From Burkholderiales bacterium (GTDB taxonomy: Bacteria; Pseudomonadota; Gammaproteobacteria; Burkholderiales; Burkholderiaceae_C): 37,373 bases of DNA. Under the pieces are notes generated by a model. The model did no database searches. It saw only the letters and a program-made list of their open reading frames with translations, and was not told where the DNA came from. The stretch covers positions 1 to 37,373 of the forward strand of contig JACPYV010000079.1 of NCBI GenBank assembly GCA_016195825.1, written 5' to 3'. The stretch's first letter is position 1; each line of letters starts with the position of its first letter. The position numbers and the translations under genes were made by a program. Below are positions 18,458-26,535 of this stretch, one piece after another.

Positions 18458-19159
18458 ATGTCCTACATCCTTGACGCCCTGCGCCGTGCCGAAGCCGACC
18501 GCGAACGCGAGCGTGGCCAGGTGCCGGGCCTGCACACCCAGGCCTCGTCCGGCAGCGACGCCGTGCCGGCCGCCGGCCAGCGCCGCTGGCTGCCCTGGGC
18601 CGGCGGCGGCCTGCTGCTGCTGGCCGGCATCGGCGCCGGCAGTTGGTGGGCCAGCGGCTCACATGAAGCCCCTGCCGCGGTTGCGCCGCCGGTGTCATCG
18701 CCAGTGCCGCCACCTTCGCCCGCCCCGCTGGCCACCGCGGCCCCACCCGCCGAGGTAGCCACGGCGCCCGTGATCTCGCCCGCATCCACCGCACCACCCG
18801 CACCGCAGCCTGCGGCCTCCGGCTCGCCCTACCTGGCGCCCGCGCCACCACCGGGCGCGGTGGTCGCCGCCAAGGCAGCACCCGTTCCCGCAGCACCGCC
18901 AGCCCCAGCTCCCGCGCCCGCAGCAGAAACCCCCATTCCGCGACTGACTGAGCTGCCCGAGAGCACGCGCCGCGAACTGCCCAAGCTGGTGATCAGCGGC
19001 TCGGTCTATTCGGAAGACCCGGCCAGCCGCTTCGTGATGGTCAACGGCGAGGTGGTGCGCGAAGGCACCCGGCTGGTCGCCGACCTGGTGCTGGAGCAGA
19101 TCCGCCCGCGCGAGCTGGTGTTTCGCTTCAAGGGCCAGCGCTACCGGCAACCGGTCTAA
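18458..19159 (+). CDS. gspB: type II secretion assembly protein GspB
   Basis: The 233-residue protein has the GspB start MSYILDALRRAEADRERERG, a membrane helix at about 48-66, a long Ala/Pro-rich periplasmic linker, and the conserved C-terminal domain (PKLVISGSVYSEDPASRF, RELVFRFKGQRYRQPV). It partners with GspA in secretin assembly. It lies 6 bp after gspA and is clearly co-transcribed. Its stop is separated by only 3 bp from the convergent eutC stop, with no terminator between. Confidence 0.92.
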   Translation: MSYILDALRRAEADRERERGQVPGLHTQASSGSDAVPAAGQRRWLPWAGGGLLLLAGIGAGSWWASGSHEAPAAVAPPVSSPVPPPSPAPLATAAPPAEVATAPVISPASTAPPAPQPAASGSPYLAPAPPPGAVVAAKAAPVPAAPPAPAPAPAAETPIPRLTELPESTRRELPKLVISGSVYSEDPASRFVMVNGEVVREGTRLVADLVLEQIRPRELVFRFKGQRYRQPV

Positions 19160-19162
19160 CGC

Positions 19163-19957
19163 TCAGCCGCCCAGCAAGCGCATCAGCGGCGAGGGCCCGG
19201 CCGCCAGCAACCGGTTGTCCTGCTCGTCCTTCAGCTCGACCCCGCTCAGCTGCCGCGCTCGTGCCTCGCGCAGCAGGGCATGCAACTTGGCAGCGGCGGC
19301 AGCCGGCGCCAGGCCTTCAGGGCGGACGTTGGAGATGCAGTTGCGCTGCGCGTCGACGAGGCCGGGGTGCGGCGCCCAGCTGAAGTAAAGGCCCAAACTG
19401 TCCGGCGCCGACAGGCCCGGGCGCTCGCCGATCAGCACGACGACGCAGCGGGCGTTGAGCAGCGCGCCGACCTCGTCGCCAAGCGCGACACGGGCCTGGG
19501 TGGCGACGACGGGCGGTGCCCAGGTCCAGCCGCCTTCGGCCAGCAGTCGCTCGCGCAGCGCGGCGAACAGCGGCAGGGCCTGGCGTTGCAGCGCGAGCGC
19601 GGAGAGCCCGTCGGCGAGCACGAAGGCGAGGTCGGCTGCGGGCGCCTGCAAGGCCGCCAGCGCGGCAGCACTGGCGTCGTCGAGCCGGCGGCCCAGATCC
19701 GGGCGCTGCAGGTAGCTGGCGCGGTCCGCCGCCTGGCTCTGTGCCCGCAGCGGCGCCTCGCCCAGCGCGCGCAGGCCGGCCAGCAACTCGCCCGCATCCA
19801 GCGGCGCATGCACCGCGTCGCGCGCCGCGGCATGGGCTTGCTGGAAGGCCAGGTGCGCTGCCGTGGGGAGGCTCGCGCCGGCGCGGCCCAGCGCGATGCG
19901 CGCGGCGGTGTGGCGGCCCAGGCTGGCCCAGGGTTGGGGCGTGACGGGGGGCTTCAT
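19163..19957 (-). CDS. eutC: ethanolamine ammonia-lyase small subunit EutC
   Basis: EutC is the light chain of the adenosylcobalamin-dependent enzyme that splits ethanolamine into acetaldehyde and ammonia. The 264-residue protein contains family segments such as RPDLGRRLDD, FVLADGLSALA, VVLIGERPGLSAPDSLGLYF and DAQRNCISNVRPEGL. It is shorter than the enterobacterial form (about 298), as is usual for the short lineage in Pseudomonas and Burkholderiales. ATG 19957 overlaps the eutB stop (ATGA), so the subunits are translationally coupled. Confidence 0.95.
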   Translation of the reverse strand: MKPPVTPQPWASLGRHTAARIALGRAGASLPTAAHLAFQQAHAAARDAVHAPLDAGELLAGLRALGEAPLRAQSQAADRASYLQRPDLGRRLDDASAAALAALQAPAADLAFVLADGLSALALQRQALPLFAALRERLLAEGGWTWAPPVVATQARVALGDEVGALLNARCVVVLIGERPGLSAPDSLGLYFSWAPHPGLVDAQRNCISNVRPEGLAPAAAAAKLHALLREARARQLSGVELKDEQDNRLLAAGPSPLMRLLGG

Positions 19958-21324
19958 GCCTGGGCCAGCAGCGCGGCAAAGCGCGCCGGCATGCCGTCCG
20001 CCAGGCGCGGCTCACCGCCGGCCTCGAACACGCCCATGCGCTGCAGCCAGGCCTCGAACTCGGGCGCCGGGCGCAGGCCCAGCAGCTGCCGCATGGCCAG
20101 CGCGTCGTGGAAGCTGGTGCTCTGGTAGCCCAGCATGATGTCGTCGGATCCCGGCACGCCCATGATGTAGTTGCAGCCCGAAACGCACAGCAGCGTCAGC
20201 AGGCTGTCGAGGTCGTCCACGTCGGCCTCGGCATGGTTGGTGAAGCACACGTCCACGCCCATGGGCAGGCCCAGCAGCTTGGCCGCGCAGTGGTCCTCCA
20301 GGCCCGCGCGCAGGATCTGCTTGCCGTCGAACAAGTACTCCGGCCCGATGAAGCCGACCACGCTGTTGACCAGCAGCGGCTCGAAGTGCCGGGCAACGGC
20401 GTAGGCCCGGCATTCCAGCGTCTGCTGATCGCAACCGTGGTGGGCGCCGCTGGACAGCGCGCTGCCCTGGCCGGTCTCGAAGTACATGACCTGCGGCCCG
20501 CCCCGCCTGAGCGACAGCGCGGCCTGCTGCGCCTCGGCCAGCAGCGCCAGCGTGATGCCGAAGCCGCGGTTGGCGCCCTCGGTGCCGGCGATGGACTGAA
20601 ACACCAGGTCCACCGGTGCGCCGCGGTGGATCGCTTCGAGCGTCGTCGTCACATGCGTCAGCACGCAACTCTGCGTCGGGATCTCGTGATGGCTGATCAC
20701 CGCGTCAAGCATCTGCACCAGGCGCATGACCTGGGGCAGGTTGTCGGTCGCGGGGTTGATGCCGATGACGGCGTCGCCGGCACCCATCAGCAGGCCGTCC
20801 AACAGGCTGGCGGCGATGCCGGCCTCGTCGTCGGTCGGGTGGTTGGGCTGCAGCCGAGTGGCCAGCCGCCCGCGCAGGCCGACAGTGCTGCGGAACCGGG
20901 TGACCACCTCGCAGCGACGTGCAATCAGCATCAGGTCCTGCACGCGGCAGAGCTTGGTGACGGCGGCAGCCATCTCGGGCGTCAGGCCGGCGGCGATGTC
21001 GGCCGGGTCCACCACCTCGGCCAGCAGCGCGTCGCGCAGGCCCCCCACCGTCAGGTGGGAGATCGGCGCGAAAGCAGCGGCGTCATGCGTGTCGACGATC
21101 AGGCGGGTGACCTCGTCCATCTCGTAGGGCACGACGGCTTCGTTCAGGAAGGCCTTCAGCGGCAGGTCCGCCAGCGCCAGCTGTGCAGCCACGCGTTCAC
21201 GCGCATTGGCCGCAGCGACGCCGGCCAGCTCGTCCCCCGACCGCCGCGGGCTGGCCTTGGCCAGCAGCGTGCGCAGGTCCGGGAACTGGAAGCGCTCGGT
21301 GCCGAGGGTGTGGACGTAGGCCAT
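19954..21324 (-). CDS. eutB: ethanolamine ammonia-lyase large subunit EutB
   Basis: EutB carries the TIM-barrel active site of ethanolamine ammonia-lyase. The 456-residue length matches the family (453 in Salmonella), and the sequence has characteristic stretches: VGLRGRLATRLQPNHPTDD, GINPATDNLPQVMRL, GTEGANRGFGITLALLAEAQ, YFETGQGSALSSGAHHGCDQ and CNYIMGVPGSDDIMLGYQST. It is first in a two-gene eutBC unit. No permease, regulator, EutA reactivase or shell-protein gene is present in the window. It is divergent from the paralog operon across 111 bp. Confidence 0.96.
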   Translation of the reverse strand: MAYVHTLGTERFQFPDLRTLLAKASPRRSGDELAGVAAANARERVAAQLALADLPLKAFLNEAVVPYEMDEVTRLIVDTHDAAAFAPISHLTVGGLRDALLAEVVDPADIAAGLTPEMAAAVTKLCRVQDLMLIARRCEVVTRFRSTVGLRGRLATRLQPNHPTDDEAGIAASLLDGLLMGAGDAVIGINPATDNLPQVMRLVQMLDAVISHHEIPTQSCVLTHVTTTLEAIHRGAPVDLVFQSIAGTEGANRGFGITLALLAEAQQAALSLRRGGPQVMYFETGQGSALSSGAHHGCDQQTLECRAYAVARHFEPLLVNSVVGFIGPEYLFDGKQILRAGLEDHCAAKLLGLPMGVDVCFTNHAEADVDDLDSLLTLLCVSGCNYIMGVPGSDDIMLGYQSTSFHDALAMRQLLGLRPAPEFEAWLQRMGVFEAGGEPRLADGMPARFAALLAQA

Positions 21325-21435
21325 GCCCCGAGTGTGCGCAAAAGCCGTGCCACCTGCATGACAAAGCGGTGACCAGCGCCCATCCCCAGGTGCCGATTAC
21401 CAAAGCTGCAAGCGTGGGATTGTTGGAGCGGCCCG

Positions 21436-23136
21436 GTGCTGCCGAACATGCCGGCCGTTCCCGCACCCGTTCTCGTCTCGATGTCACCCTCCATCCTGCC
21501 TCGCAGCCCGCGGGCAGCCCTCAGCTTCAGCATCCTCGCGCTTGGCGCCGGCATGGCCAGCTCGGCGACTCCGACCGCAGCACCGCAACCCCCGGTGGAC
21601 CCGGCGGCGATGCACCAGCTGGTCGACGCGGTCAGCCTGGATGTGATGTCCGAAGCCTCGGTCAATGCCTGCGAAGACGCGGGTGCGGCGTCCTTCGAGC
21701 AGGTGCGCGCCGCCTGGGCGGCCTGGCGGGATCGCCACCAGCTGGCCAAGCTGGGCCAGGTGCTGAAGCAGACCCACCAGCAGATGCTGCGCAAGCCACC
21801 AGCCTGGGAAGAGATCACCCAGCCGGTGCGGCAGCGCGTGCTGAACGACCCGGCACCCGACGCTGCCTGCGCCGCCCTGGCACGCGACTGGCAAACGGCC
21901 GGCATGGACGCCACCGCCCTGTACCCACGCGCCGGCGAGGCGGCGGCGGCGCTGGTGAGCGCCGGCCTGGCGACGACGCCCCAGGGTCTGCCGGTGGTGG
22001 ACGTGCCGCCACGCGGCCCGTTCATCGTGCCGGGCCAGGTCGAGGCGCTGCATGCGCAGCAGGACCGCGGCTGGAGCTTCCTCTCGCAGGACCAGGCGCA
22101 GCAGAAGCTCGGCTGGGTGTACGTCAAAGGCCGCGTGAAGCGGGGTGACGCCGAGGTGTTTCCGTTCCAGCTGGCGCAGGACCAGGGCGACCGCGTCATC
22201 GGCACACCCGTCTACCTGAAGACCCGCGCCGCCGAGGGCTGGGTGGGCCGCGAGATCGTGCTGCGCGGCCTGGTCACGACGCTGAACTCGTACTCGATGA
22301 CGCTGGAGAACGTTGCGCTCGTGACCGACACGGGCGGGCTCACGCCCTCGCCGCTGAAGTTGGAACGCTGGTCGCGCAAGCCCGTGATGCTGCGCCGCGT
22401 GCTGAGCCCGGCCGGCAAGGGCGTGGCCGACAAGGACGTGGCCGCCGTCGTCATCTTCGGCAAGACCGGCTACGACGGCATGGGCTGGTTCGAGGACGTG
22501 CGCTTCCTGCTGCGCGACGGCAGCGTCTACCACCGCACCCACATGCCGCCCGACGAGCTGAACGTGGCCGCGTCGCGCCAGCTGGAGCCGCAGCAATGGG
22601 GCCGCTGGCGCCAGACGCCCGCAGGCTACGAGATGCAGAGCCAGGACGCCGACGGCAAGCCACGCGACGACTGGCAGCTGGAGCGCCATTACGCGGTCAA
22701 GCCCTGGCCCCGCGACATGCGGCTGGACGGGCGCTACACGCACGCGACGTTCAGCGGCAGCCTGATGCTGGGCGGCGTGTCGTCCAAGCGCAGCCTCCGC
22801 TTCACGCGCGACGGCCGTTTCGAGCGCAGCGACAGCTCGTTTGCCGGCTCAGGCGGCATGGCGGCGACGAACGGCGCCGTCATCTCGGCCTCGTCGCAGC
22901 GCGACGGCAGCGGCAGCCGCAGCATCGCCGGCGGCATCGCGGCGGGAGCGGGCGCCACCAGCGGCGTGCGCACCGTGGATGCCGGCGCCAGCCGTCGCGG
23001 CCGCTACCAGCTCGGCGGCTATGCGCTGACGCTGGACTTCGACGACGGCCACCAGGAACGGCTGCTGTGCTTCCCGGTGAACGACAGCCAGACGACCGTC
23101 TACGTCGACAACAGCAGCTACGGCCTCGACAAGTGA
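21436..23136 (+). CDS. exported protein of unknown function, first of two tandem paralogs
   Basis: This 566-residue protein is closely related to the next gene over its whole length, and I cannot assign a function. A signal peptide lies within residues 16-45 (hydrophobic AALSFSILALGAGMASSA). The N-terminal helical part has VDAVSLDVMSEASVNACEDAG and CAALARDWQTAGMDA; two of its cysteines are kept in the paralog and could form a disulfide. The C-terminal beta-rich part includes SLRFTRDGRFERSDSSF and RYQLGGYALTLDFDDGHQ, reminiscent of lipocalin-like barrels. The GTG at 21436 has GGAG 7 nt upstream; ATGs at 21448 and 21481 are in frame but lack ribosome sites. The paralog starts 8 bp after this stop. 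Confidence 0.8.
   Translation: MLPNMPAVPAPVLVSMSPSILPRSPRAALSFSILALGAGMASSATPTAAPQPPVDPAAMHQLVDAVSLDVMSEASVNACEDAGAASFEQVRAAWAAWRDRHQLAKLGQVLKQTHQQMLRKPPAWEEITQPVRQRVLNDPAPDAACAALARDWQTAGMDATALYPRAGEAAAALVSAGLATTPQGLPVVDVPPRGPFIVPGQVEALHAQQDRGWSFLSQDQAQQKLGWVYVKGRVKRGDAEVFPFQLAQDQGDRVIGTPVYLKTRAAEGWVGREIVLRGLVTTLNSYSMTLENVALVTDTGGLTPSPLKLERWSRKPVMLRRVLSPAGKGVADKDVAAVVIFGKTGYDGMGWFEDVRFLLRDGSVYHRTHMPPDELNVAASRQLEPQQWGRWRQTPAGYEMQSQDADGKPRDDWQLERHYAVKPWPRDMRLDGRYTHATFSGSLMLGGVSSKRSLRFTRDGRFERSDSSFAGSGGMAATNGAVISASSQRDGSGSRSIAGGIAAGAGATSGVRTVDAGASRRGRYQLGGYALTLDFDDGHQERLLCFPVNDSQTTVYVDNSSYGLDK
22573..22611 (+). repeat. 39-bp direct repeat, copy 1 (inside first paralog)
   Basis: These 39 bases are identical to 24225-24263 and encode the shared SRQLEPQQWGRWR segment. 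They are 1652 bp apart and in the same register of both paralogs, so recombination between them would fuse the two genes in frame. Confidence 0.9.
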
Positions 23137-23144
23137 CCCACTTC

Positions 23145-24800
23145 ATGACGCGGATCGCTTCCACCCGCGCCGGCCTGCTCGCCGGCCTGGCCCTGGTCCT
23201 GCGTGCCGGCCTGGCCGGCGCGCTGCCGCCCGCCACGCCAAGCCTGCTGACCGACACCGCGGTCATGGGCCAGCTGGTCGGCGCGGTGAGCCTGGACGTG
23301 ATGACCGAGGCCTCACTGGACGCCTGCAGCGACATCGGCGCCCCGTCCGCGGCGCAGGCGCGCGCGGCCTGGGTGGCGTGGCGCGAGCGCCATCAGGTCG
23401 CGCCGCTGCGCATGGTCCTCATCTCGTTGAAGCAGCGCAACGGCAGCAGCATGCCGCCCTGGAGCACCCTCACCGAACCGATGCGCCAGCGGGTGCTGAC
23501 CGACGCCACGCCCGACAGGATCTGCGCCGGTCTGGGGCAGGACCTGCAGGGCGCTGGCATGGACGTGACTGCGCAGTACCCGCAGGCCCGCCCGGTGGCC
23601 CTGGCGCTGCTGCAGGCCAAGATGGCCTACAAGCCCACGACGCTGGACGTGGCGCCGGGCAGCCCCAGGGGCCAGCTCCTGTTGCCCAGCCAGATGCCGG
23701 CACTGGTGAAGCAGCAAGGCCGTTGGAGCGCGGTCTCCGAGGAGACGGCGCAGCAGAAGCTGGGGCTGGTCTACGTGAAGGGCCGCGTCGAGCGCTACGC
23801 CAGCGACGGCGACCGCTACCGCCTCGTGCAGGAGCAGGGCGACCGACGCTCCCGGCGCAGCGTCACGCTGGACGTCAGCGCCGAGCCCTGGGTGGGCCGC
23901 GAGGTGGTGCTGCGAGGCGTCGTCACTTCGCTGGACAACAGCTACGTGAACCTGGCTGCCGCGGCTGTCGTCGGCGACCCCTCGGGGCTGACACCCTCGC
24001 CACTGCCGCAAGAGCCCCTGGAGCGCAGGGAAGTGCTGCTACAGCGCGTGACCAGCGCGGCCGGCAAGGGCCTGCCCGACAAGGAGCTGGCGGCCGTCGT
24101 CATCCACGGCGAGGGCAACTACAACAACGGCACGCGCTGGGAGGAGGACGTGCGCTTCCTGCTGCGCGACGGCACGGTGTACCGCCGCACCGAGATGCCG
24201 CCCGACCAGCTCAACGTCGCCGCCTCGCGCCAGCTGGAGCCGCAGCAATGGGGCCGCTGGCGCGGTGCCGACCAGCGCTATGAGATGCAGTCCCAGGACG
24301 ACGACGGCCGCCCTAACGGCGACTGGAAGGCGGAGAAGCACTACGCCGTCAAACCCTGGGCGCCGGACACCCGGCTGGAGGGCAGTTTCAGCCGCGGCAG
24401 CTTCCACGGCAGCCTGGTGCTGGGCGGCATGTCGTTCAAGCGCGCCATCCGCTTCACGCGCGACGGCCGCTTCGAGCGCAGCAACAGCTCCTTCGGCAGC
24501 TCCGGCACGCTGGCCGCCACGCTGAACAACACCGTCATCAGTGGCTCGTCCCAGGCCGATGGCAGCGGCAGCAGCAGCACCGGCGGCGGCACCGTGGGCG
24601 GGCCCTTCGGCACGGCCGGCGCCGTCAGCGCACGCAAGACCGACGACGGCGCCAGCCGTCGCGGGCGCTACCGCTTGAGCGGCTATGTGCTGACGCTGGA
24701 CTGTGACGACGGCCACCAGGAGCGCCTGCTCAGCTTCCCCGTGCACCCCGATGGCAAGACCGTCTACGTGGGCGACGGCAGCCTCAGCCTCGACAAATGA
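23145..24800 (+). CDS. exported protein of unknown function, second tandem paralog
   Basis: This 551-residue paralog of the preceding gene has a signal peptide (about residues 1-27, cleavage after AGA). Shared blocks include VGAVSLDVMTEASLDACSDI, EETAQQKLGLVYVKGRVE, GLTPSPLP, NVAASRQLEPQQWGRWR and SFKRAIRFTRDGRFERSNSS. The serine/glycine-rich loop before the last strands is longer than in the first copy, and the last cysteine of the first copy (LLCFPV) is serine here. ATG 23145 is 8 bp after the first paralog's stop. The ATGA at its own stop (24797-24800) could offer a coupled start for the next gene, but a better start follows. The function is unknown; the C-terminal barrel suggests binding of a small molecule or surface polymer. 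Confidence 0.82.
   Translation: MTRIASTRAGLLAGLALVLRAGLAGALPPATPSLLTDTAVMGQLVGAVSLDVMTEASLDACSDIGAPSAAQARAAWVAWRERHQVAPLRMVLISLKQRNGSSMPPWSTLTEPMRQRVLTDATPDRICAGLGQDLQGAGMDVTAQYPQARPVALALLQAKMAYKPTTLDVAPGSPRGQLLLPSQMPALVKQQGRWSAVSEETAQQKLGLVYVKGRVERYASDGDRYRLVQEQGDRRSRRSVTLDVSAEPWVGREVVLRGVVTSLDNSYVNLAAAAVVGDPSGLTPSPLPQEPLERREVLLQRVTSAAGKGLPDKELAAVVIHGEGNYNNGTRWEEDVRFLLRDGTVYRRTEMPPDQLNVAASRQLEPQQWGRWRGADQRYEMQSQDDDGRPNGDWKAEKHYAVKPWAPDTRLEGSFSRGSFHGSLVLGGMSFKRAIRFTRDGRFERSNSSFGSSGTLAATLNNTVISGSSQADGSGSSSTGGGTVGGPFGTAGAVSARKTDDGASRRGRYRLSGYVLTLDCDDGHQERLLSFPVHPDGKTVYVGDGSLSLDK
24225..24263 (+). repeat. 39-bp direct repeat, copy 2 (inside second paralog)
   Basis: Exact copy of 22573-22611; see that entry. 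Confidence 0.9.
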
Positions 24801-24823
24801 CCTTGATTTCCACAGGAGTGTTC

Positions 24824-25525
24824 ATGCCCCGTTTCCCCTGCCGCGCCGCGCTGGCGGTCCTGGCCCTCGCCCTCGCCTGCGGTGCGGCCACCGCCCAGGT
24901 GGCGCCATCGCTCAGCCTGGCCGAACAGATGCGCAGCATGCTCGGCACGCCGCCCGCTGCCGCTGCCGCTGCCGGTGGCAAGACCGCGCCCACCCCGGCC
25001 CCGCCGCCCGCGGCCGGTTCCGCGTCCGTCATCGCCGGAGGCCCGGCGCAACTGCGCCAGTCCGCCACCGAGCTGGCCCAGCGCTTCCCGGCCGCGCACC
25101 GCGCCGCGATGACCCAGGCCTTCGAGGAGTCCTTCGCCTTCTGGCAGAAGCTGGAAACCCAGCTGGGCCTGGCGCCCAACGACGTGGGTGCCGCCACGGC
25201 CGCTTTCATCGCCGGCAACTACGCGGCCTTCATGCAGCAGCAGGTGCCGGACGAGGACTTCAAGGCCCTGGTCGCGCAGATGCGGGGGCTGCTGGCGCGC
25301 AACCCCGGCTTCGGCCAGGCCAGCCCGGCCGCCAGGCGCACGATGTACGAGCAACTGGCCATGGTGGGCACCTTCATGGCCGTCTACCGCGAGCAGCTCA
25401 AGGCCAGGCCCAACCCCGCCGAGGAAGTGAACTTCCGCAATGCTGCCAAGGCCAACCTCGAGGCTGGCATCGGGCTGGCGGTGGAGCGCATCCAGATCGG
25501 CCCGCAAGGCCTGATCGTGCGCTAG
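24824..25525 (+). CDS. small exported protein, DUF6683-like
   Basis: This 233-residue protein has a signal peptide (MPRFPCRAALAVLALALACGAATAQ, processed near residue 25), an Ala/Pro-rich linker, and a helical domain with AAFIAGNYAAFMQQQVPD, YEQLAMVGTFMAVY and FRNAAKANLEAGIG. The pattern agrees with what I remember of DUF6683, a family with no known role; moderately sure. ATG 24824 is chosen because AGGAG lies 5 nt before it. An in-frame ATG at 24797 overlaps the previous stop. It is the third gene of the paralog operon. Its TAG stop shares the CTAG at 25522-25525 with the convergent LysR gene. Confidence 0.78.
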   Translation: MPRFPCRAALAVLALALACGAATAQVAPSLSLAEQMRSMLGTPPAAAAAAGGKTAPTPAPPPAAGSASVIAGGPAQLRQSATELAQRFPAAHRAAMTQAFEESFAFWQKLETQLGLAPNDVGAATAAFIAGNYAAFMQQQVPDEDFKALVAQMRGLLARNPGFGQASPAARRTMYEQLAMVGTFMAVYREQLKARPNPAEEVNFRNAAKANLEAGIGLAVERIQIGPQGLIVR

Positions 25526-26403
25526 ACCCACGTCTGCGCCACCGCGTCCCGCACGGCCGCCACGGCCGGCTGGGCCATGGCAGCCGGGCTGCTGATCCAG
25601 CAGAACCAGGTCGGCGCCGACCAGCCCGGCCAGATGCGGGCCTGGCCGGCCTCTTCCATCAGCGCGGCCTGGTCACGCCTGACCATGCCGGCGCCCATGC
25701 CGGCCGCCACCATGCTGCGCACGGCCACCTCGGTGTCGGCCGCCAGGCCCACCTCCAGCGTCGCGTGGGCCTGGGCGAACAGCCGCTCCTGGTGGATGCG
25801 CAGGCCGCAGTCCGGCGGCGTGGTGACCCAGGGCAGTGCGGCGAGGGCCGCCAGGTCGGGCGGCAGGCCGCCGCTGAGCAGCAGGCGCTGCGGCACGACG
25901 GGCACGATCTCGGTGGCCTGCAGGCGCCGCAGCTCCAGGCCCTCGATCTCGGGCTGCTCGTGCAGCACGCAGGCGCAGTCCAGCTCGCCGCGGCGCACGG
26001 CGGCGATGGCGCGCAGCGACACCAGCTGCTGCAACTGCAGTTGCACCTGCGGATGCTGCTCGGCCAGGTGCACGAACACCTCGCCCAGCCGCAGCGCGAC
26101 CGCGTCGCTGACCGTGCCCATGCGCACCTGGCCACGCGCCTCGCCGCGGATCTGCGCGGCCGCCGCCTGCATGCCTTGCGCCGCGGCCAGCGTGCGGCGG
26201 GCCTCGGCCAGCAGCCGCTCGCCGGCGGGTGTCAGCGCCATGCCGCGGGCGCTGCGCTCGAACAGCTTCACGCCGAACTCATCCTCCAGCGCCTTGAGCT
26301 GCGCGCTGACGGCGGGCGGGCTGGTGAACACGCGCTCGGCCGCCCGCGTGAGGTTGCCCTCGGTGGCGACGGCGACAAAGGTCTTGAGCTGGTAAATCTC
26401 CAT
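25522..26403 (-). CDS. LysR-family transcriptional regulator
   Basis: The 293-residue protein has the LysR winged helix in residues 1-60 (MEIYQLKTFVAVATEGNLTR, SPPAVSAQLKALEDEFGVKL) and a periplasmic-binding-like effector domain after about 90. ATG 26403 gives the conserved start; an ATG at 26412 adds three residues. A much longer open frame upstream overlaps the transporter gene and is not coding. It is divergent from the EamA transporter across 132 bp, the usual arrangement for a LysR protein and its target, so it probably regulates that transporter. The effector is unknown. Confidence 0.93.
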   Translation of the reverse strand: MEIYQLKTFVAVATEGNLTRAAERVFTSPPAVSAQLKALEDEFGVKLFERSARGMALTPAGERLLAEARRTLAAAQGMQAAAAQIRGEARGQVRMGTVSDAVALRLGEVFVHLAEQHPQVQLQLQQLVSLRAIAAVRRGELDCACVLHEQPEIEGLELRRLQATEIVPVVPQRLLLSGGLPPDLAALAALPWVTTPPDCGLRIHQERLFAQAHATLEVGLAADTEVAVRSMVAAGMGAGMVRRDQAALMEEAGQARIWPGWSAPTWFCWISSPAAMAQPAVAAVRDAVAQTWV

Positions 26404-26535
26404 GGTCGGCATTCTGGGCACACCGGCGGCGGGCCGCTTGTGGATTTTCCGAACGGGGCGGTCCGCCGAAACGAATGGCCCATTCCAGGCCCGGCGCCCA
26501 CAGTGATGGCATCCGAATTCGTCTGGAGACCGGCC

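Noticed and set aside
20107..21372. 421-codon plus-strand frame opposite eutB
   Set aside because: Antisense shadow; eutB is unambiguous.
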